This document shows positions 23,922 to 32,393 of a stretch of DNA of 39,626 bases, piece after piece (the stretch's first letter is position 1; each line of letters starts with the position of its first letter). Source of the DNA: Acidobacteriota bacterium. Its GTDB lineage: Bacteria; Actinomycetota; Acidimicrobiia; Acidimicrobiales; RAAP-2. Made by a program: the position numbers and the translations under genes. The notes beneath the pieces were generated by a model. That model made no database searches. It was given only the letters and a program-made list of their open reading frames with translations, and was not told the origin of the DNA. The DNA lies in assembly GCA_028873575.1 (NCBI GenBank), contig JAGWHY010000011.1, forward strand, positions 1 through 39,626, read 5' to 3'.

Positions 23922-23928
23922 TAGTATA
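23922..23928. promoter_or_regulatory. Bidirectional promoter core between rmlA and rmlB
   Basis: Minus-strand TATACT (23928-23923) lies 6 nt before rmlA GTG 23916. Plus-strand TAGTAT (23922-23927) points at rmlB, giving a leader of about 31 nt. The two -10 boxes overlap by five bases, so one opened DNA segment could serve both directions. Confidence 0.45.
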
Positions 23929-23965
23929 AGAGCCTGAAATCCCCCTTCTTTTGGCGAGGTTAGCT

Positions 23966-24940
23966 ATGCGCGTAGTGATTACTGGGGCGGCGGGATTTAT
24001 CGGTTCGCGCTTCGCCGAACTGCTGTTAAACGACGCGGAGCGCCTCGGTTACGACGAACTCGTCGTCCTCGACGCACTGACGTATTCGGGTCGCCGGGAG
24101 AACCTCGAGACGTTTCTGGCGGACTCGCGCACTCGTTTCGTGCAGGGTTCGATTACTGACGCGACGATTACCGACGAGGTACTCGCCGGCGCGCACGCCG
24201 TGGTGCATCTGGCCGCCGAGAGCCACGTCGATCGTTCGATCACGGGCGCGCGTACGTTCTTCGAAACGAACGTGCTGGGTACGCAACAGTTACTCGAGAG
24301 CGCGCGGCGCGGTGGGGTCGAGCGTTTCGTGCACGTCTCCACCGACGAGGTCTACGGCTCGATCGACGAAGGGGCGTGGCGCGAAGATCACCTGCTCGAG
24401 CCGAACTCGCCCTACTCGGCGTCTAAGGCGGGATCGGACCTCGCGGCGCTGGCCTACGCCAGCACGTACGGACTTCACGTGTCGGTGACGCGCTGCTCGA
24501 ACAATTACGGCCCACGCCAATTCCCCGAGAAGGTCATCCCCCTTTTCGTGACGAACCTCTTTGACGGCGCCAAAGTGCCGCTCTACGGTGACGGCGAGAA
24601 CGTGCGCGACTGGCTCCACGTCGACGACCACGCCCGGGGTCTGCTGGCGGTGCTCGAAGGGGGCCGATCGGGCGAGATCTACAACATTGGCGGCGGTACC
24701 GAACTGACGAATCGGGCGTTGACCAAAATGCTGCTCGAACTCTGCGGCGCGGACGAGTCGAGCATTGAGCCGGTGGAGGACCGCCTCGGTCACGACCGTC
24801 GCTACAGCGTGGACTGGGGCAAGATTCGTGACGAGCTCGGGTATCGCCCTCGCGTTGACTTCGAAGAGGGGTTGGCCGCGACCGTGGCTTGGTACCGCGA
24901 CCACGAGTCGTGGTGGCGTCCGCTCAAGGGTCGCGCGTGA
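23966..24940 (+). CDS. rmlB: dTDP-glucose 4,6-dehydratase
   Basis: 324 residues from ATG 23966 (GAGG ribosome site, 6-nt spacer); an in-frame TTG at 23951 lacks support. The enzyme converts dTDP-glucose to dTDP-4-keto-6-deoxyglucose. It is an extended short-chain dehydrogenase: the NAD loop GAAGFIG is at 7-13, the catalytic T126-D127-E128 in STDEVYG marks a dehydratase, and the Y150-x3-K154 pair is in [24 protein letters not shown] and [17 protein letters not shown] are RmlB hallmarks. It is followed by rmlC through a GTGA overlap and lies divergent to rmlA. Confidence 0.96.
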   Translation: MRVVITGAAGFIGSRFAELLLNDAERLGYDELVVLDALTYSGRRENLETFLADSRTRFVQGSITDATITDEVLAGAHAVVHLAAESHVDRSITGARTFFETNVLGTQQLLESARRGGVERFVHVSTDEVYGSIDEGAWREDHLLEPNSPYSASKAGSDLAALAYASTYGLHVSVTRCSNNYGPRQFPEKVIPLFVTNLFDGAKVPLYGDGENVRDWLHVDDHARGLLAVLEGGRSGEIYNIGGGTELTNRALTKMLLELCGADESSIEPVEDRLGHDRRYSVDWGKIRDELGYRPRVDFEEGLAATVAWYRDHESWWRPLKGRA

Positions 24941-25503
24941 CGCGTCGTTCGCTCAACGTGACGGGCGCGTACGTCCTGGACTCACCACTGTGGCGTGACG
25001 ATCGCGGCTATTTTCGCGAGTGGTTTCAGCGCGACGTCCTAAGTGACGACGGCCCCGAACTCACCGCTCGTCAAGCCAATCTCTCGCTCTCTAAGCGCGG
25101 CGTCGTACGCGGTCTGCACTACTCACTCGCCCCCGAAGGCCAAGCCAAGTTAGTGACGTGTGCCTGGGGAGAGTTGGTGGACGTGCTGGTTGACGTGCGC
25201 GTGGGGTCACCCACCTTCGGCGTCGTTGAGTACGTCACTCTGAGCGCCGAGGGGACGTCGTCGGTCTACGTCCCGGCCGGCGTCGCGCACGGGTTTTGCG
25301 TGACGAGTGAGGTTGGCGTGTTGACGTACCTCTTGTCCTCGCCCTACAACGGACCGATGGAGCTCGAAATCACTCCCTTTGATCCGGCCCTCGCCATTGC
25401 GTGGCCGCTCGAGGGCGACCCCATCTTGAGCGACAAGGACGCGAAGGCGCCGACGCTCGAGGAGCGCCGCGCCGCGAACCAACTGCCAGACTTCGTTCTC
25501 TAG
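24937..25503 (+). CDS. rmlC: dTDP-4-dehydrorhamnose 3,5-epimerase family protein
   Basis: 188 residues from GTG 24937, which overlaps the rmlB stop (GTGA). RmlC epimerises C3 and C5 of dTDP-4-keto-6-deoxyglucose. The cupin core shows RGYFREWF, the catalytic His61 in VVRGLHYS, Lys71 in GQAKLVTC, the acid in VDVLVDVR, YVPAGVAHGF and Tyr131 in VLTYLLSSPYN. With the expected His and Tyr present it should be a functional 3,5-epimerase, though single-position epimerases of antibiotic sugars share the fold. No rmlD follows, so the final reductase, or a different sugar branch, must be encoded elsewhere. Confidence 0.93.
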   Translation: MTRRSLNVTGAYVLDSPLWRDDRGYFREWFQRDVLSDDGPELTARQANLSLSKRGVVRGLHYSLAPEGQAKLVTCAWGELVDVLVDVRVGSPTFGVVEYVTLSAEGTSSVYVPAGVAHGFCVTSEVGVLTYLLSSPYNGPMELEITPFDPALAIAWPLEGDPILSDKDAKAPTLEERRAANQLPDFVL

Positions 25504-25524
25504 AAGGTCGGCACGCGTCCTTGG

Positions 25525-25530
25525 TAGCGT
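25525..25530 (+). promoter_or_regulatory. -10 box (TAGCGT) of the deoC operon
   Basis: Ends 7 nt before GTG 25538. An earlier in-frame GTG at 25529 overlaps the box and is therefore unlikely. This promoter probably drives deoC through pgm. Confidence 0.5.
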
Positions 25531-25537
25531 GAGCAAG

Positions 25538-26530
25538 GTGAGTTCGACCACGTCGTCTTCGGTCGCGCGCGGTGGCGCGTACGTCACCCTCGCGCCACGT
25601 AACGAAGTGCTGGAGGTCGAGTCCGAAGCGCAACTGCGCACGTTGCTGTCCAGCCTTTCGGGAGTCGACGCGGTTGGCCTCGAGGCGCGGGTCGCGAAGT
25701 TGTCCACGCGTTCGCTCAAGCAATCGACGAAACTGACCGCACTGGACCTCGCTATCTCAATGGTCGATCTCACGACGCTAGAAGGTGCGGACACGCCCGG
25801 CAGGGTCCGCTCGCTCTGCCACAAGGCTCGCCGTCCCGATCCCCACGACGCCGCCGTACCTAACGTGGCGGCCGTCTGCGTCTACCCTGACTTAGTGAGC
25901 GTCGCTCGCGACGCGCTGGCGGGATCGCGGGTGGCGGTTGCCTCGGTCGCGACCGCCTTCCCGTCGGGGCGCGCCTCGCTCGCGGTCAAACTCGCCGACG
26001 TCCGTGAGGCGCTGGCCGCGGGAGCCGACGAGATCGACATGGTGATCGACCGCGGGGCTTTTTTGGCCGGACGGCTCGGACGAGTCTTCGAAGAGATCGT
26101 CGCCGTGAAGGCGGAGTGTGGTGCGGCGAGGCTCAAGGTGATTCTTGAGACGGGTGAGCTCGTCACGTACGACAACGTGCGTCGCGCTAGTTGGCTGGCC
26201 ATGCTCGCCGGCGCCGATTTCATTAAGACCTCGACGGGCAAAGTTGGCGTGAACGCGACGCTGCCCTTCGCGCTCGTGATGCTCGAGGCCGTGCGCGACT
26301 TCGCGGAGGTCGCGGGTCGCCCGGTTGGGGTCAAGGTCGCGGGAGGCGTACGTAACGCGAAAGACGCGCTGCGCTATCTGGTCGTGGTCAACGAAACGGT
26401 GGGCGCGCGATGGCTCAGCGCGGACTACTTCCGCGTGGGGGCGTCGTCGCTGCTGAATGATCTCTTGATGCAACGCTACAAACAACGCCGTGGCGTCTAC
26501 CCGCGGTCCGACGAGTTCAGTGGAGACTGA
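25538..26530 (+). CDS. deoC: Deoxyribose-phosphate aldolase, DERA long form
   Basis: 330 residues from GTG 25538. It splits 2-deoxyribose-5-phosphate into acetaldehyde and glyceraldehyde-3-phosphate. The Schiff-base lysine is K230 in DFIKTSTGK; K200 (RLKVILETGEL) and K266 (VGVKVAGGVR) complete the site, and EIDMVID holds the conserved Asp. It is about 75 residues longer than the E. coli enzyme because of an N-terminal extension ending in a helix before MVDLTTLEGADT. From memory, that extension, NATLPFALVMLEAVRDF and RVGASSLLNDL resemble eukaryotic-type DERA rather than the short bacterial type. It leads a tightly packed operon with two aldehyde-dehydrogenase genes, punA and pgm. Confidence 0.94.
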   Translation: MSSTTSSSVARGGAYVTLAPRNEVLEVESEAQLRTLLSSLSGVDAVGLEARVAKLSTRSLKQSTKLTALDLAISMVDLTTLEGADTPGRVRSLCHKARRPDPHDAAVPNVAAVCVYPDLVSVARDALAGSRVAVASVATAFPSGRASLAVKLADVREALAAGADEIDMVIDRGAFLAGRLGRVFEEIVAVKAECGAARLKVILETGELVTYDNVRRASWLAMLAGADFIKTSTGKVGVNATLPFALVMLEAVRDFAEVAGRPVGVKVAGGVRNAKDALRYLVVVNETVGARWLSADYFRVGASSLLNDLLMQRYKQRRGVYPRSDEFSGD

Positions 26531-26531
26531 C

Positions 26532-27995
26532 GTGAGCGACGATCAACTGCAGTCACGTCTCGGCGCACTGATTTACGACGCGGCTCCCGAGTCGACGGCG
26601 TCGGTGCAGTTGCGATCACACTACGGGCTCTACGTCGACGGCGTTTTTCGTGACGGCGCGGAGAACCAACACTTCGTGACGATCAACCCCGCAACCGAGG
26701 AAACCCTCGCGAGCGTGACCCAAGCGAGCGCGCACGACGTCGACCTCGCCGTTCGCGCCGCGCGCCGTGCCTACGACGACGTCTGGTCGACGATGCCCGG
26801 CGCGGAGCGCGCCAAGTATCTCTTTCGCGTGGCTCGACTGATTCAAGAGCGTGCGCGAGAACTGGCGGTCGTCGAAACACTGGACAACGGCAAGCCCATT
26901 CGCGAATCACGTGACGTCGATATTCCCCTCGCCGCCGCGCACTTCTTTTACTACGCGGGCTGGGCCGACAAATTGGACTTCGCCGGATTCGGACCGGCGC
27001 CAAAGCCCCTCGGGGTGGCCGGCCAGATTATTCCCTGGAACTTCCCGCTCATGATGGCCGCGTGGAAGTTGGCCCCGGCGCTCGCGGCCGGGAACACCTG
27101 CGTGTTGAAGCCGGCCGAGACGACGCCACTGACGGCCCTGCTTCTCGCGGAGATCTTCGAGCAGGCGGAGCTCCCCGCTGGCGTCGTGAACATCCTCACC
27201 GGTGACGGCTCGGTCGGCGCGGCGATCGTCGATCACCCGGGTATCGACAAGATCGCCTTCACCGGTTCGACCGAGGTCGGTCGCCAGATTCAGCGCCACG
27301 TCGCGGGTTCGAGCAAGCACCTCACGCTCGAACTCGGCGGCAAGGGCGCGAATATCGTCTTCGATGACGCCCCACTTGACGAAGTGGTCGAAGGAATCAT
27401 CGACGGCATCTTCTTCAATCAGGGTCACGTCTGTTGCGCCGGTTCGCGACTGTTGGTCCAAGAGACGATCGAGGACGAACTCCTGCGCCGACTGACGCGC
27501 CGCGTGGAACAGCTGCGCGTCGGCGACCCGTTGGACAAGAACACCGACGTCGGGGCTATCAACTCGGCCGCGCAGCTCGCGCGCGTCGAGGAGATCACCG
27601 CGTCGGGCGAGCTCGAGGGCGCCACGCGATTTTCGAGTTCGTGCCCCCTGCCCGAGAAGGGCTTTTGGTTCGCGCCGACGATCTTCTCAAACGTTTCGCA
27701 GTCCCAGCGCGTGGCGCGCGAAGAGATCTTCGGGCCGGTGCTGTCGGTCTTGAACTTTCGTACGCCGGACGAAGCGGTCGCGAAGGCGAACAACACGACC
27801 TACGGGCTGGCGTGCGGGGTGTGGAGCGAGAAGGGGAGCCGGACGATGTGGGTTGCCGAACGACTTCGCGCGGGCGTCGTGTGGGCTAATACGTACAACC
27901 GCTTCGATCCTGCCAGCCCCTTCGGCGGCGTTCGTCAATCGGGGTTTGGTCGCGAGGGTGGCCGTCAGGGACTTGAGGCCTACCTTGACGTCTAA
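26532..27995 (+). CDS. NAD(P)-dependent aldehyde dehydrogenase, probably oxidising acetaldehyde from DeoC
   Basis: 487 residues from GTG 26532, which has a GGAG ribosome site 6 nt upstream; GTG 26520 is an alternative that overlaps deoC. All catalytic residues are present: N170 in IPWNFPL, K193 in VLKPAE, the cofactor motif FTGSTEVG, general base E267 in LELGGKGAN, nucleophile C301 in FNQGHVCCAGSR, and EEIFGPVLSV near the end. Position directly after deoC suggests it oxidises acetaldehyde to acetate, removing the toxic aldolase product; that substrate is inferred. The gene starts 1 base after the deoC stop, and its end overlaps the truncated paralogue behind it. Confidence 0.93.
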   Translation: MSDDQLQSRLGALIYDAAPESTASVQLRSHYGLYVDGVFRDGAENQHFVTINPATEETLASVTQASAHDVDLAVRAARRAYDDVWSTMPGAERAKYLFRVARLIQERARELAVVETLDNGKPIRESRDVDIPLAAAHFFYYAGWADKLDFAGFGPAPKPLGVAGQIIPWNFPLMMAAWKLAPALAAGNTCVLKPAETTPLTALLLAEIFEQAELPAGVVNILTGDGSVGAAIVDHPGIDKIAFTGSTEVGRQIQRHVAGSSKHLTLELGGKGANIVFDDAPLDEVVEGIIDGIFFNQGHVCCAGSRLLVQETIEDELLRRLTRRVEQLRVGDPLDKNTDVGAINSAAQLARVEEITASGELEGATRFSSSCPLPEKGFWFAPTIFSNVSQSQRVAREEIFGPVLSVLNFRTPDEAVAKANNTTYGLACGVWSEKGSRTMWVAERLRAGVVWANTYNRFDPASPFGGVRQSGFGREGGRQGLEAYLDV

Positions 27996-28833
27996 CCCTC
28001 GCCTCGACGTTCGAAAGACGTACAAACTCGTCGTGAACGGCGCCTTCGTGCGGTCCGAGTCCGGCCGTAGTTACGAGATCGTCGACGCGTCGGGAACCTT
28101 CGTCGCGAACGTCGCGCGGGCCTCACGAAAGGACGTGCGCGACGCCGTGGTGGCGGCGCGCGCGGCCCAAGCGAAATGGTGGGCCGCCACGGCGTACAAC
28201 CGCGGACAGGTCCTCTACCGACTCGCGGAGATGGCGGAGTCGCGTCGCGACGAGTTGCGCGACCACGTCGCGTTGGCCGAAGCGTCAGAGGCCGTAGCCG
28301 CGGTAGCTCGCGCCATCGACCGCGTGGTCTGGTACGCCGGATGGACCGACAAGATTGCGCAGGTCTACGGCTCGACGAACCCCGTGGCCGGACCGTTCTT
28401 TAACTTTTCGCACCCCACGCCGTCGGGCGTGGTCGCGGTCCTGGCGCACCCGACGTCCTTCGAAGGGTTGATCGACCAGGTCATGGCGCCCCTCGCCGCC
28501 GGCAACACCGTCGTCGTGGTGGCGAGCGAACGGCATCCGACGCCGGCCGTGCTACTCGGCGAACTCTCGGTGACCGCGGACTTTCCCCCGGGCGTGCTCA
28601 ACGTGTTAACGGGCTCGCTCGACGAACTCGCGCCCGTCGTGTGCGCACACGAAGATGTTGACGGCGTGGACCTCTCGGGCGTCGACGACGCGCTCCTGGG
28701 TGAACTCAGGTCGCTGAGCGCGGAGTCCATCAAGCGTGTCGTTCGCGCGGGCTTCGCCAGCGACGCGGACTCGCTGCGTCGACTGCGGACCTTCATTGAG
28801 ACGACGACGGTGTGGCACACGGTGGGTCAATAG
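27985..28833 (+). CDS. Truncated, catalytically dead aldehyde dehydrogenase homologue
   Basis: 282 residues if TTG 27985 is the start (GAGG site 6 nt upstream); GTG 27958 is an alternative. It aligns by eye with the N-terminal half of the preceding enzyme: YKLVVNGAFVRSESG, the long helix region, VVWYAGWTDKIAQVYGS, SGVVAVLAHP and MAPLAAGNTVVVVASE. The catalytic Asn position of PWN reads HPT, the cofactor Lys of LKPAE is gone (VVASE), and the half with the Glu base and Cys nucleophile is missing; the protein ends soon after LLGELRSL. The reading frame is clean and coupled at both ends, so it is not an obvious pseudogene. A regulatory, structural or channelling partner for the active enzyme or DeoC is possible. 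Confidence 0.8.
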   Translation: MTSNPRLDVRKTYKLVVNGAFVRSESGRSYEIVDASGTFVANVARASRKDVRDAVVAARAAQAKWWAATAYNRGQVLYRLAEMAESRRDELRDHVALAEASEAVAAVARAIDRVVWYAGWTDKIAQVYGSTNPVAGPFFNFSHPTPSGVVAVLAHPTSFEGLIDQVMAPLAAGNTVVVVASERHPTPAVLLGELSVTADFPPGVLNVLTGSLDELAPVVCAHEDVDGVDLSGVDDALLGELRSLSAESIKRVVRAGFASDADSLRRLRTFIETTTVWHTVGQ

Positions 28834-29651
28834 TGGACAGTCCCTACGCCCTCGCCCAATCGGCGGCGGACGAGCTCCGTGCGCGGGCCGGCGTCGATCG
28901 CTACGACGTCGCCATCGTCCTGGGTTCGGGTTGGCGTGAAGGTGTCGGCGTCCTCGGCGACGTGCAGCACGACGTCGCGACGAGCGCGTTGCCCGGCTTT
29001 TACGCGCCGACGGTGCCCGGTCACGGCGCCCACGTACTCTCCCTGCACGTGGGCGCGCTGCACGTCGCGCTGTTGACCGGACGCGTCCACCTCTACGAAG
29101 GTCGAAGTGCGGCGCAGGTCGTGCACCCGGTGCGAACCTTGATCGCGGCGGGCGCGTCGACCGTCATCTTGACCAACGCGTGCGGTGGCGTCGATCCCTC
29201 ACTGAACCCCGGCGACACCGTCCTCATTCGTGATCACCTCAACCTGACGGGGACGTCGCCCCTCGAGGGGGAAGCGCCACCGGAGGGCTACGGCTCACGA
29301 TTCGTCGACTTAAGCGACCTCTACAGCGCGCGGCTACGCGAGCGCATCACGACGAACGTGTCGGACCTGCGCGAGGGCGTGTACCTCGGTCTGCGCGGTC
29401 CCCACTACGAGACCCCGGCCGAGATCGTCATGGCGCGCTCGCTCGGCGCCACGTTGGTCGGCATGTCCACCGTCCTCGAGGCCATCGCCGCTCGTCACCT
29501 GGGCGCGGAGGTCGTCGGACTCTCCCTGGTGTCGAACCACGCCGCGGGCGTCGTGGCCGGTCCGTTAGATCACCTCGAAGTTCTCGAAGCCGGGCAGCGA
29601 GCCGCGCCGTCGCTCGGCGCCTTGCTCGCGGCCGTGCTCGCCCTCTTGTGA
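28833..29651 (+). CDS. punA: Purine nucleoside phosphorylase (trimeric type)
   Basis: 272 residues from GTG 28833, whose first base is the last base of the preceding TAG. It cleaves purine (deoxy)nucleosides with phosphate to base plus (deoxy)ribose-1-phosphate. Phosphate-binding GSG lies at 31-33 (LGSGW), H86 is in GRVHLYEG, then LTNACGG. The base site has E193 in GPHYETPAEI, M211 in VGMSTVLEA and N235 in SNHAAG. The Glu/Asn pair is typical of enzymes preferring inosine and guanosine. Its end overlaps pgm by GTGA. Its product feeds the mutase next door. Confidence 0.95.
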   Translation: MDSPYALAQSAADELRARAGVDRYDVAIVLGSGWREGVGVLGDVQHDVATSALPGFYAPTVPGHGAHVLSLHVGALHVALLTGRVHLYEGRSAAQVVHPVRTLIAAGASTVILTNACGGVDPSLNPGDTVLIRDHLNLTGTSPLEGEAPPEGYGSRFVDLSDLYSARLRERITTNVSDLREGVYLGLRGPHYETPAEIVMARSLGATLVGMSTVLEAIAARHLGAEVVGLSLVSNHAAGVVAGPLDHLEVLEAGQRAAPSLGALLAAVLALL

Positions 29652-31297
29652 GTCGTTGGGACGCCGAGGTCGAGGCCTGGATCGCGGGCGATCCAGATGA
29701 GTCGAACCGCGAAGAGTTGCGCGTGCTGCTAGCGCGCCACGACGACGCCGAACTGGCACTTCGATTCGCGCACCCCTTGCGCTTCGGGACCGCCGGCTTG
29801 CGTGGTCCCGTGATGGCCGGGCCGGCCGGCATGAATCGCTACAGCGTACGGCGCGCGACTCAAGGAGTGCTCGCTTGGCTGAAGTGGCGCGGTGACGATC
29901 TCGGACGCGGCGTCGTCGTGGGCCGCGACGCGCGACACGGATCGCAAGCGTTCGCCGACGAGGTCGTCGCCGTGTTGCTCGGCGCAGGCGCGCGCGTGCT
30001 GGAGTTGCCCTCCGCGCTGCCCACACCCTTCGTGCCGTACTGCGTCACGGCGCTCGGCGCTGTCGCGGGGATCATGATCACGGCCAGCCACAACCCACCC
30101 CAGGACAATGGCTACAAGCTCTACGCGGCGGACGGCGCGCAAATTCTCGGACCCGACGACGAGGTCGTCGAGCGATTCGCGCGCGCCGCGCCCTTACAGC
30201 CGCCACTCGGGTCGCGCGCGAGTGACCGGCACGAATGGATTGAGGACGACGTTCTCGAGCGCTACCGCGCGCACCTCATGGAGCGCTTCGCGCCACGGGG
30301 AGGAAGCGACCTCGTGATCTGCTACACCCCGCTGCACGGCGTCGGTGGTGCGTCTGCTCGTGACCTGCTCGAACGCGCCGGGTACCGTCACGTGCACGTA
30401 GTCGACGCGCAGTTCGCGCCCGACCCCGATTTTCCGACGTTGCCGTTCCCAAATCCCGAAGAGCCGGGCGCACTCGATTTAGCGATTCGTCGTGCGCGCG
30501 AGACGAAGGCTGACCTCGTCCTCGCGAATGACCCCGACGCTGATCGCCTCGGCGCGGCGGTGCCGGACCGAGGGGAGTGGCGGGTCCTGCGCGGAGACGA
30601 AATCGGTTGGCTCTTAGCTTCGGCGCTCTTCGACGCCGGCGTCGCGCCCGGGGACGTCGTCGCGACGACAATTGTCTCCTCCACACTCTTGGAGGCGATG
30701 GCTCGTGACGCCGACGTTTCTTTCGCGTTGACGTTGACGGGATTTAAGTGGATCGCGCGCGCGGCGGGCGAGCGTCGTCTGGCCTTTGGTTACGAGGAGG
30801 CTTTGGGTTTCGCGGTCGACGACGCCGTCTCGGACAAGGACGGGCTTTCGGCCGCTCTCGCACTCGCGCGTCTCACGCACGATCTTCGCGCGCGGGGTCA
30901 AACGTTGGTGGACCGACTCGACGAACTCGAGGAGCGCTACGGCGTGCACGCCACGACGCAGGTCTCGCTGCGCTTGGCCGACGAAGGCACTGCCAGTCGC
31001 GTGGTGGCCGCGTTGCGCGCGCACGCGCCTACGACGCTGGGTGGTCTCGCCGTGCGTGAGGTCGTCGACCTTCGTGACGGTTGGCGCGCCCTGGCCCCGA
31101 CGGACGGCCTGCTCTTTAATCTCGGTGATGACGGTCGCGTCGTCGTGCGGCCCTCAGGCACCGAGCCCAAGGTGAAGTTCTACGTGGAAGTGACCGGAGT
31201 GACTGGCGCGACGTTGGACGAGCGCCGCGAGGCAGCCGCGCGCCGCCTACGCGCGATCAGTGACGACGTGCGTGCGCTCGCGTCGCGCGTCGCGTAG
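29648..31297 (+). CDS. Phosphohexomutase-family enzyme, probably acting as phosphopentomutase
   Basis: 549 residues. Alpha-D-phosphohexomutase superfamily, with all four domains: phosphoserine S147 in ITASHNPPQDNGYKLY, the Mg loop D295-P-D-A-D-R300, the sugar-binding loop GYEEALGF and the phosphate loop RPSGTEPKVKFY. The family interconverts sugar-1- and sugar-6- or 5-phosphates. Lying behind punA and with no deoB-type gene in view, it most likely turns (deoxy)ribose-1-phosphate into the 5-phosphate for DeoC; a phosphoglucomutase or phosphomannomutase role is the alternative. The GTG overlaps the punA stop (GTGA). Its last 51 bases overlap the 3' end of the convergent add gene. Confidence 0.93.
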   Translation: MSRWDAEVEAWIAGDPDESNREELRVLLARHDDAELALRFAHPLRFGTAGLRGPVMAGPAGMNRYSVRRATQGVLAWLKWRGDDLGRGVVVGRDARHGSQAFADEVVAVLLGAGARVLELPSALPTPFVPYCVTALGAVAGIMITASHNPPQDNGYKLYAADGAQILGPDDEVVERFARAAPLQPPLGSRASDRHEWIEDDVLERYRAHLMERFAPRGGSDLVICYTPLHGVGGASARDLLERAGYRHVHVVDAQFAPDPDFPTLPFPNPEEPGALDLAIRRARETKADLVLANDPDADRLGAAVPDRGEWRVLRGDEIGWLLASALFDAGVAPGDVVATTIVSSTLLEAMARDADVSFALTLTGFKWIARAAGERRLAFGYEEALGFAVDDAVSDKDGLSAALALARLTHDLRARGQTLVDRLDELEERYGVHATTQVSLRLADEGTASRVVAALRAHAPTTLGGLAVREVVDLRDGWRALAPTDGLLFNLGDDGRVVVRPSGTEPKVKFYVEVTGVTGATLDERREAAARRLRAISDDVRALASRVA

Positions 31298-32374
31298 TCG
31301 CGCGTAGCCGGGTTTGATCACCGTGTTGATGAGGCGTAGCCGTTCGTCGAAGGGGTAGAAGGAACTCTTCGCCGCGTTGAGCGTCAGCCACTCGACGTCG
31401 TCGAGATCCCAGCCAAAGGCGCGCGCGCACGTTTCGAATTCCGAGCTGAGCGTGACCCCACTCATCAGGCGATTATCCGTGTTGAGCGTGACGCGAAAAC
31501 GAAGTTGTCGCAAGAGTTCGATGGGGTGTTCCAGGATTGACTTCGCCGCGCCGGTGTGCACGTTGGAGGTGGGGCAGACCTCGAGGGGAATACGTCGATC
31601 GCGCACGAAACTCGCGAGGAGCCCGAGTGTGTACTCCCCGTCGGTCTCGGTGATGTCGTCGACGATGCGGACCCCGTGGCCCAAGCGCTCCGCGTTACAG
31701 AATTGGACCGCCTCCCAAATTGACGGAAGGCCGAAGGCTTCGCCGGCGTGGATCGTCATGTGAAAATCCTCGCGTTGGACGAGTTGGAAGGCGCGCAGGT
31801 GTTCGGTGGGTGGGAAACCGTCTTCGGGTCCCGCGATGTCGAAGCCGCACACACCCTGGTCGCGAAAGTCAACGGCCAGTCGCGCGATGGTTTCGCTGTG
31901 GGCCGCTTGACGCATCGCGGAGAGAATGGCGCGCACGACGATGACGTGACCCTCCTCGCGCGCGGCGCGCGTGCCCGAGACAAAGCCCTCGAGCACCGCG
32001 CGCACCACGTCGGGGAGAGAGAGTCCCTCATTGAGGTGCTGCTCGGGCGCGAAGCGCACCTCGGCGTACACGACGCCGTCGCGCGCGAGGTCGAGTGCGC
32101 TCTCGTGCGCCACGCGCGCGAGCTGCTCGCGAGTCTGCATCACGGCGACGGTGTGCGCGAAGCCTTCGAGGTAGCGAACCAGATCCCCACCTTCGTCGTC
32201 GGCGATGAACCACCTCGCGAGTTCGTCGGCGTCCGTGGTGGGCAGGCCGGAGTAGCCAATCTCGGCCGCTAACTCAATCATCGTTTGTGGTCGCAGCCCG
32301 CCGTCCAGGTGCTCGTGCAACAGAACCTTAGGGGCGGCGAGGATTTCGTCTCGTGAAAGCGTCGTTGCCGTCAT
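31247..32374 (-). CDS. add: Adenosine deaminase
   Basis: 375 residues. It hydrolyses adenosine and deoxyadenosine to (deoxy)inosine, which PunA can then split. Zinc ligands are H20 and H22 in LHEHLDGGLRP, H209 in IHAGE with the catalytic Glu212, and D300 in LNTDN; H233 in RLGHG is the catalytic His. All are present. ATG 32374 follows TAGCCT by 6 nt, an internal promoter between deoA and add. The 3' end runs 51 bases into the convergent pgm gene, so both C-termini are coded by the same DNA on opposite strands. Confidence 0.97.
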   Translation of the reverse strand: MTATTLSRDEILAAPKVLLHEHLDGGLRPQTMIELAAEIGYSGLPTTDADELARWFIADDEGGDLVRYLEGFAHTVAVMQTREQLARVAHESALDLARDGVVYAEVRFAPEQHLNEGLSLPDVVRAVLEGFVSGTRAAREEGHVIVVRAILSAMRQAAHSETIARLAVDFRDQGVCGFDIAGPEDGFPPTEHLRAFQLVQREDFHMTIHAGEAFGLPSIWEAVQFCNAERLGHGVRIVDDITETDGEYTLGLLASFVRDRRIPLEVCPTSNVHTGAAKSILEHPIELLRQLRFRVTLNTDNRLMSGVTLSSEFETCARAFGWDLDDVEWLTLNAAKSSFYPFDERLRLINTVIKPGYARLRDARRERTHVVTDRA

Positions 32375-32380
32375 CGACCC

Positions 32381-32386
32381 AGGCTA
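32381..32386 (-). promoter_or_regulatory. -10 box (TAGCCT) of add
   Basis: On the minus strand it ends 6 nt before ATG 32374 and lies in the 19-base gap behind deoA, so add can be transcribed apart from cdd-deoA. Confidence 0.45.
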
Positions 32387-32393
32387 GCGACGA

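Noticed and set aside
27985-28833. Calling the short aldehyde dehydrogenase a pseudogene
   Set aside because: Frame, codon composition and tight coupling at both ends look maintained; the missing half is not present as a broken frame downstream, where punA begins at once.
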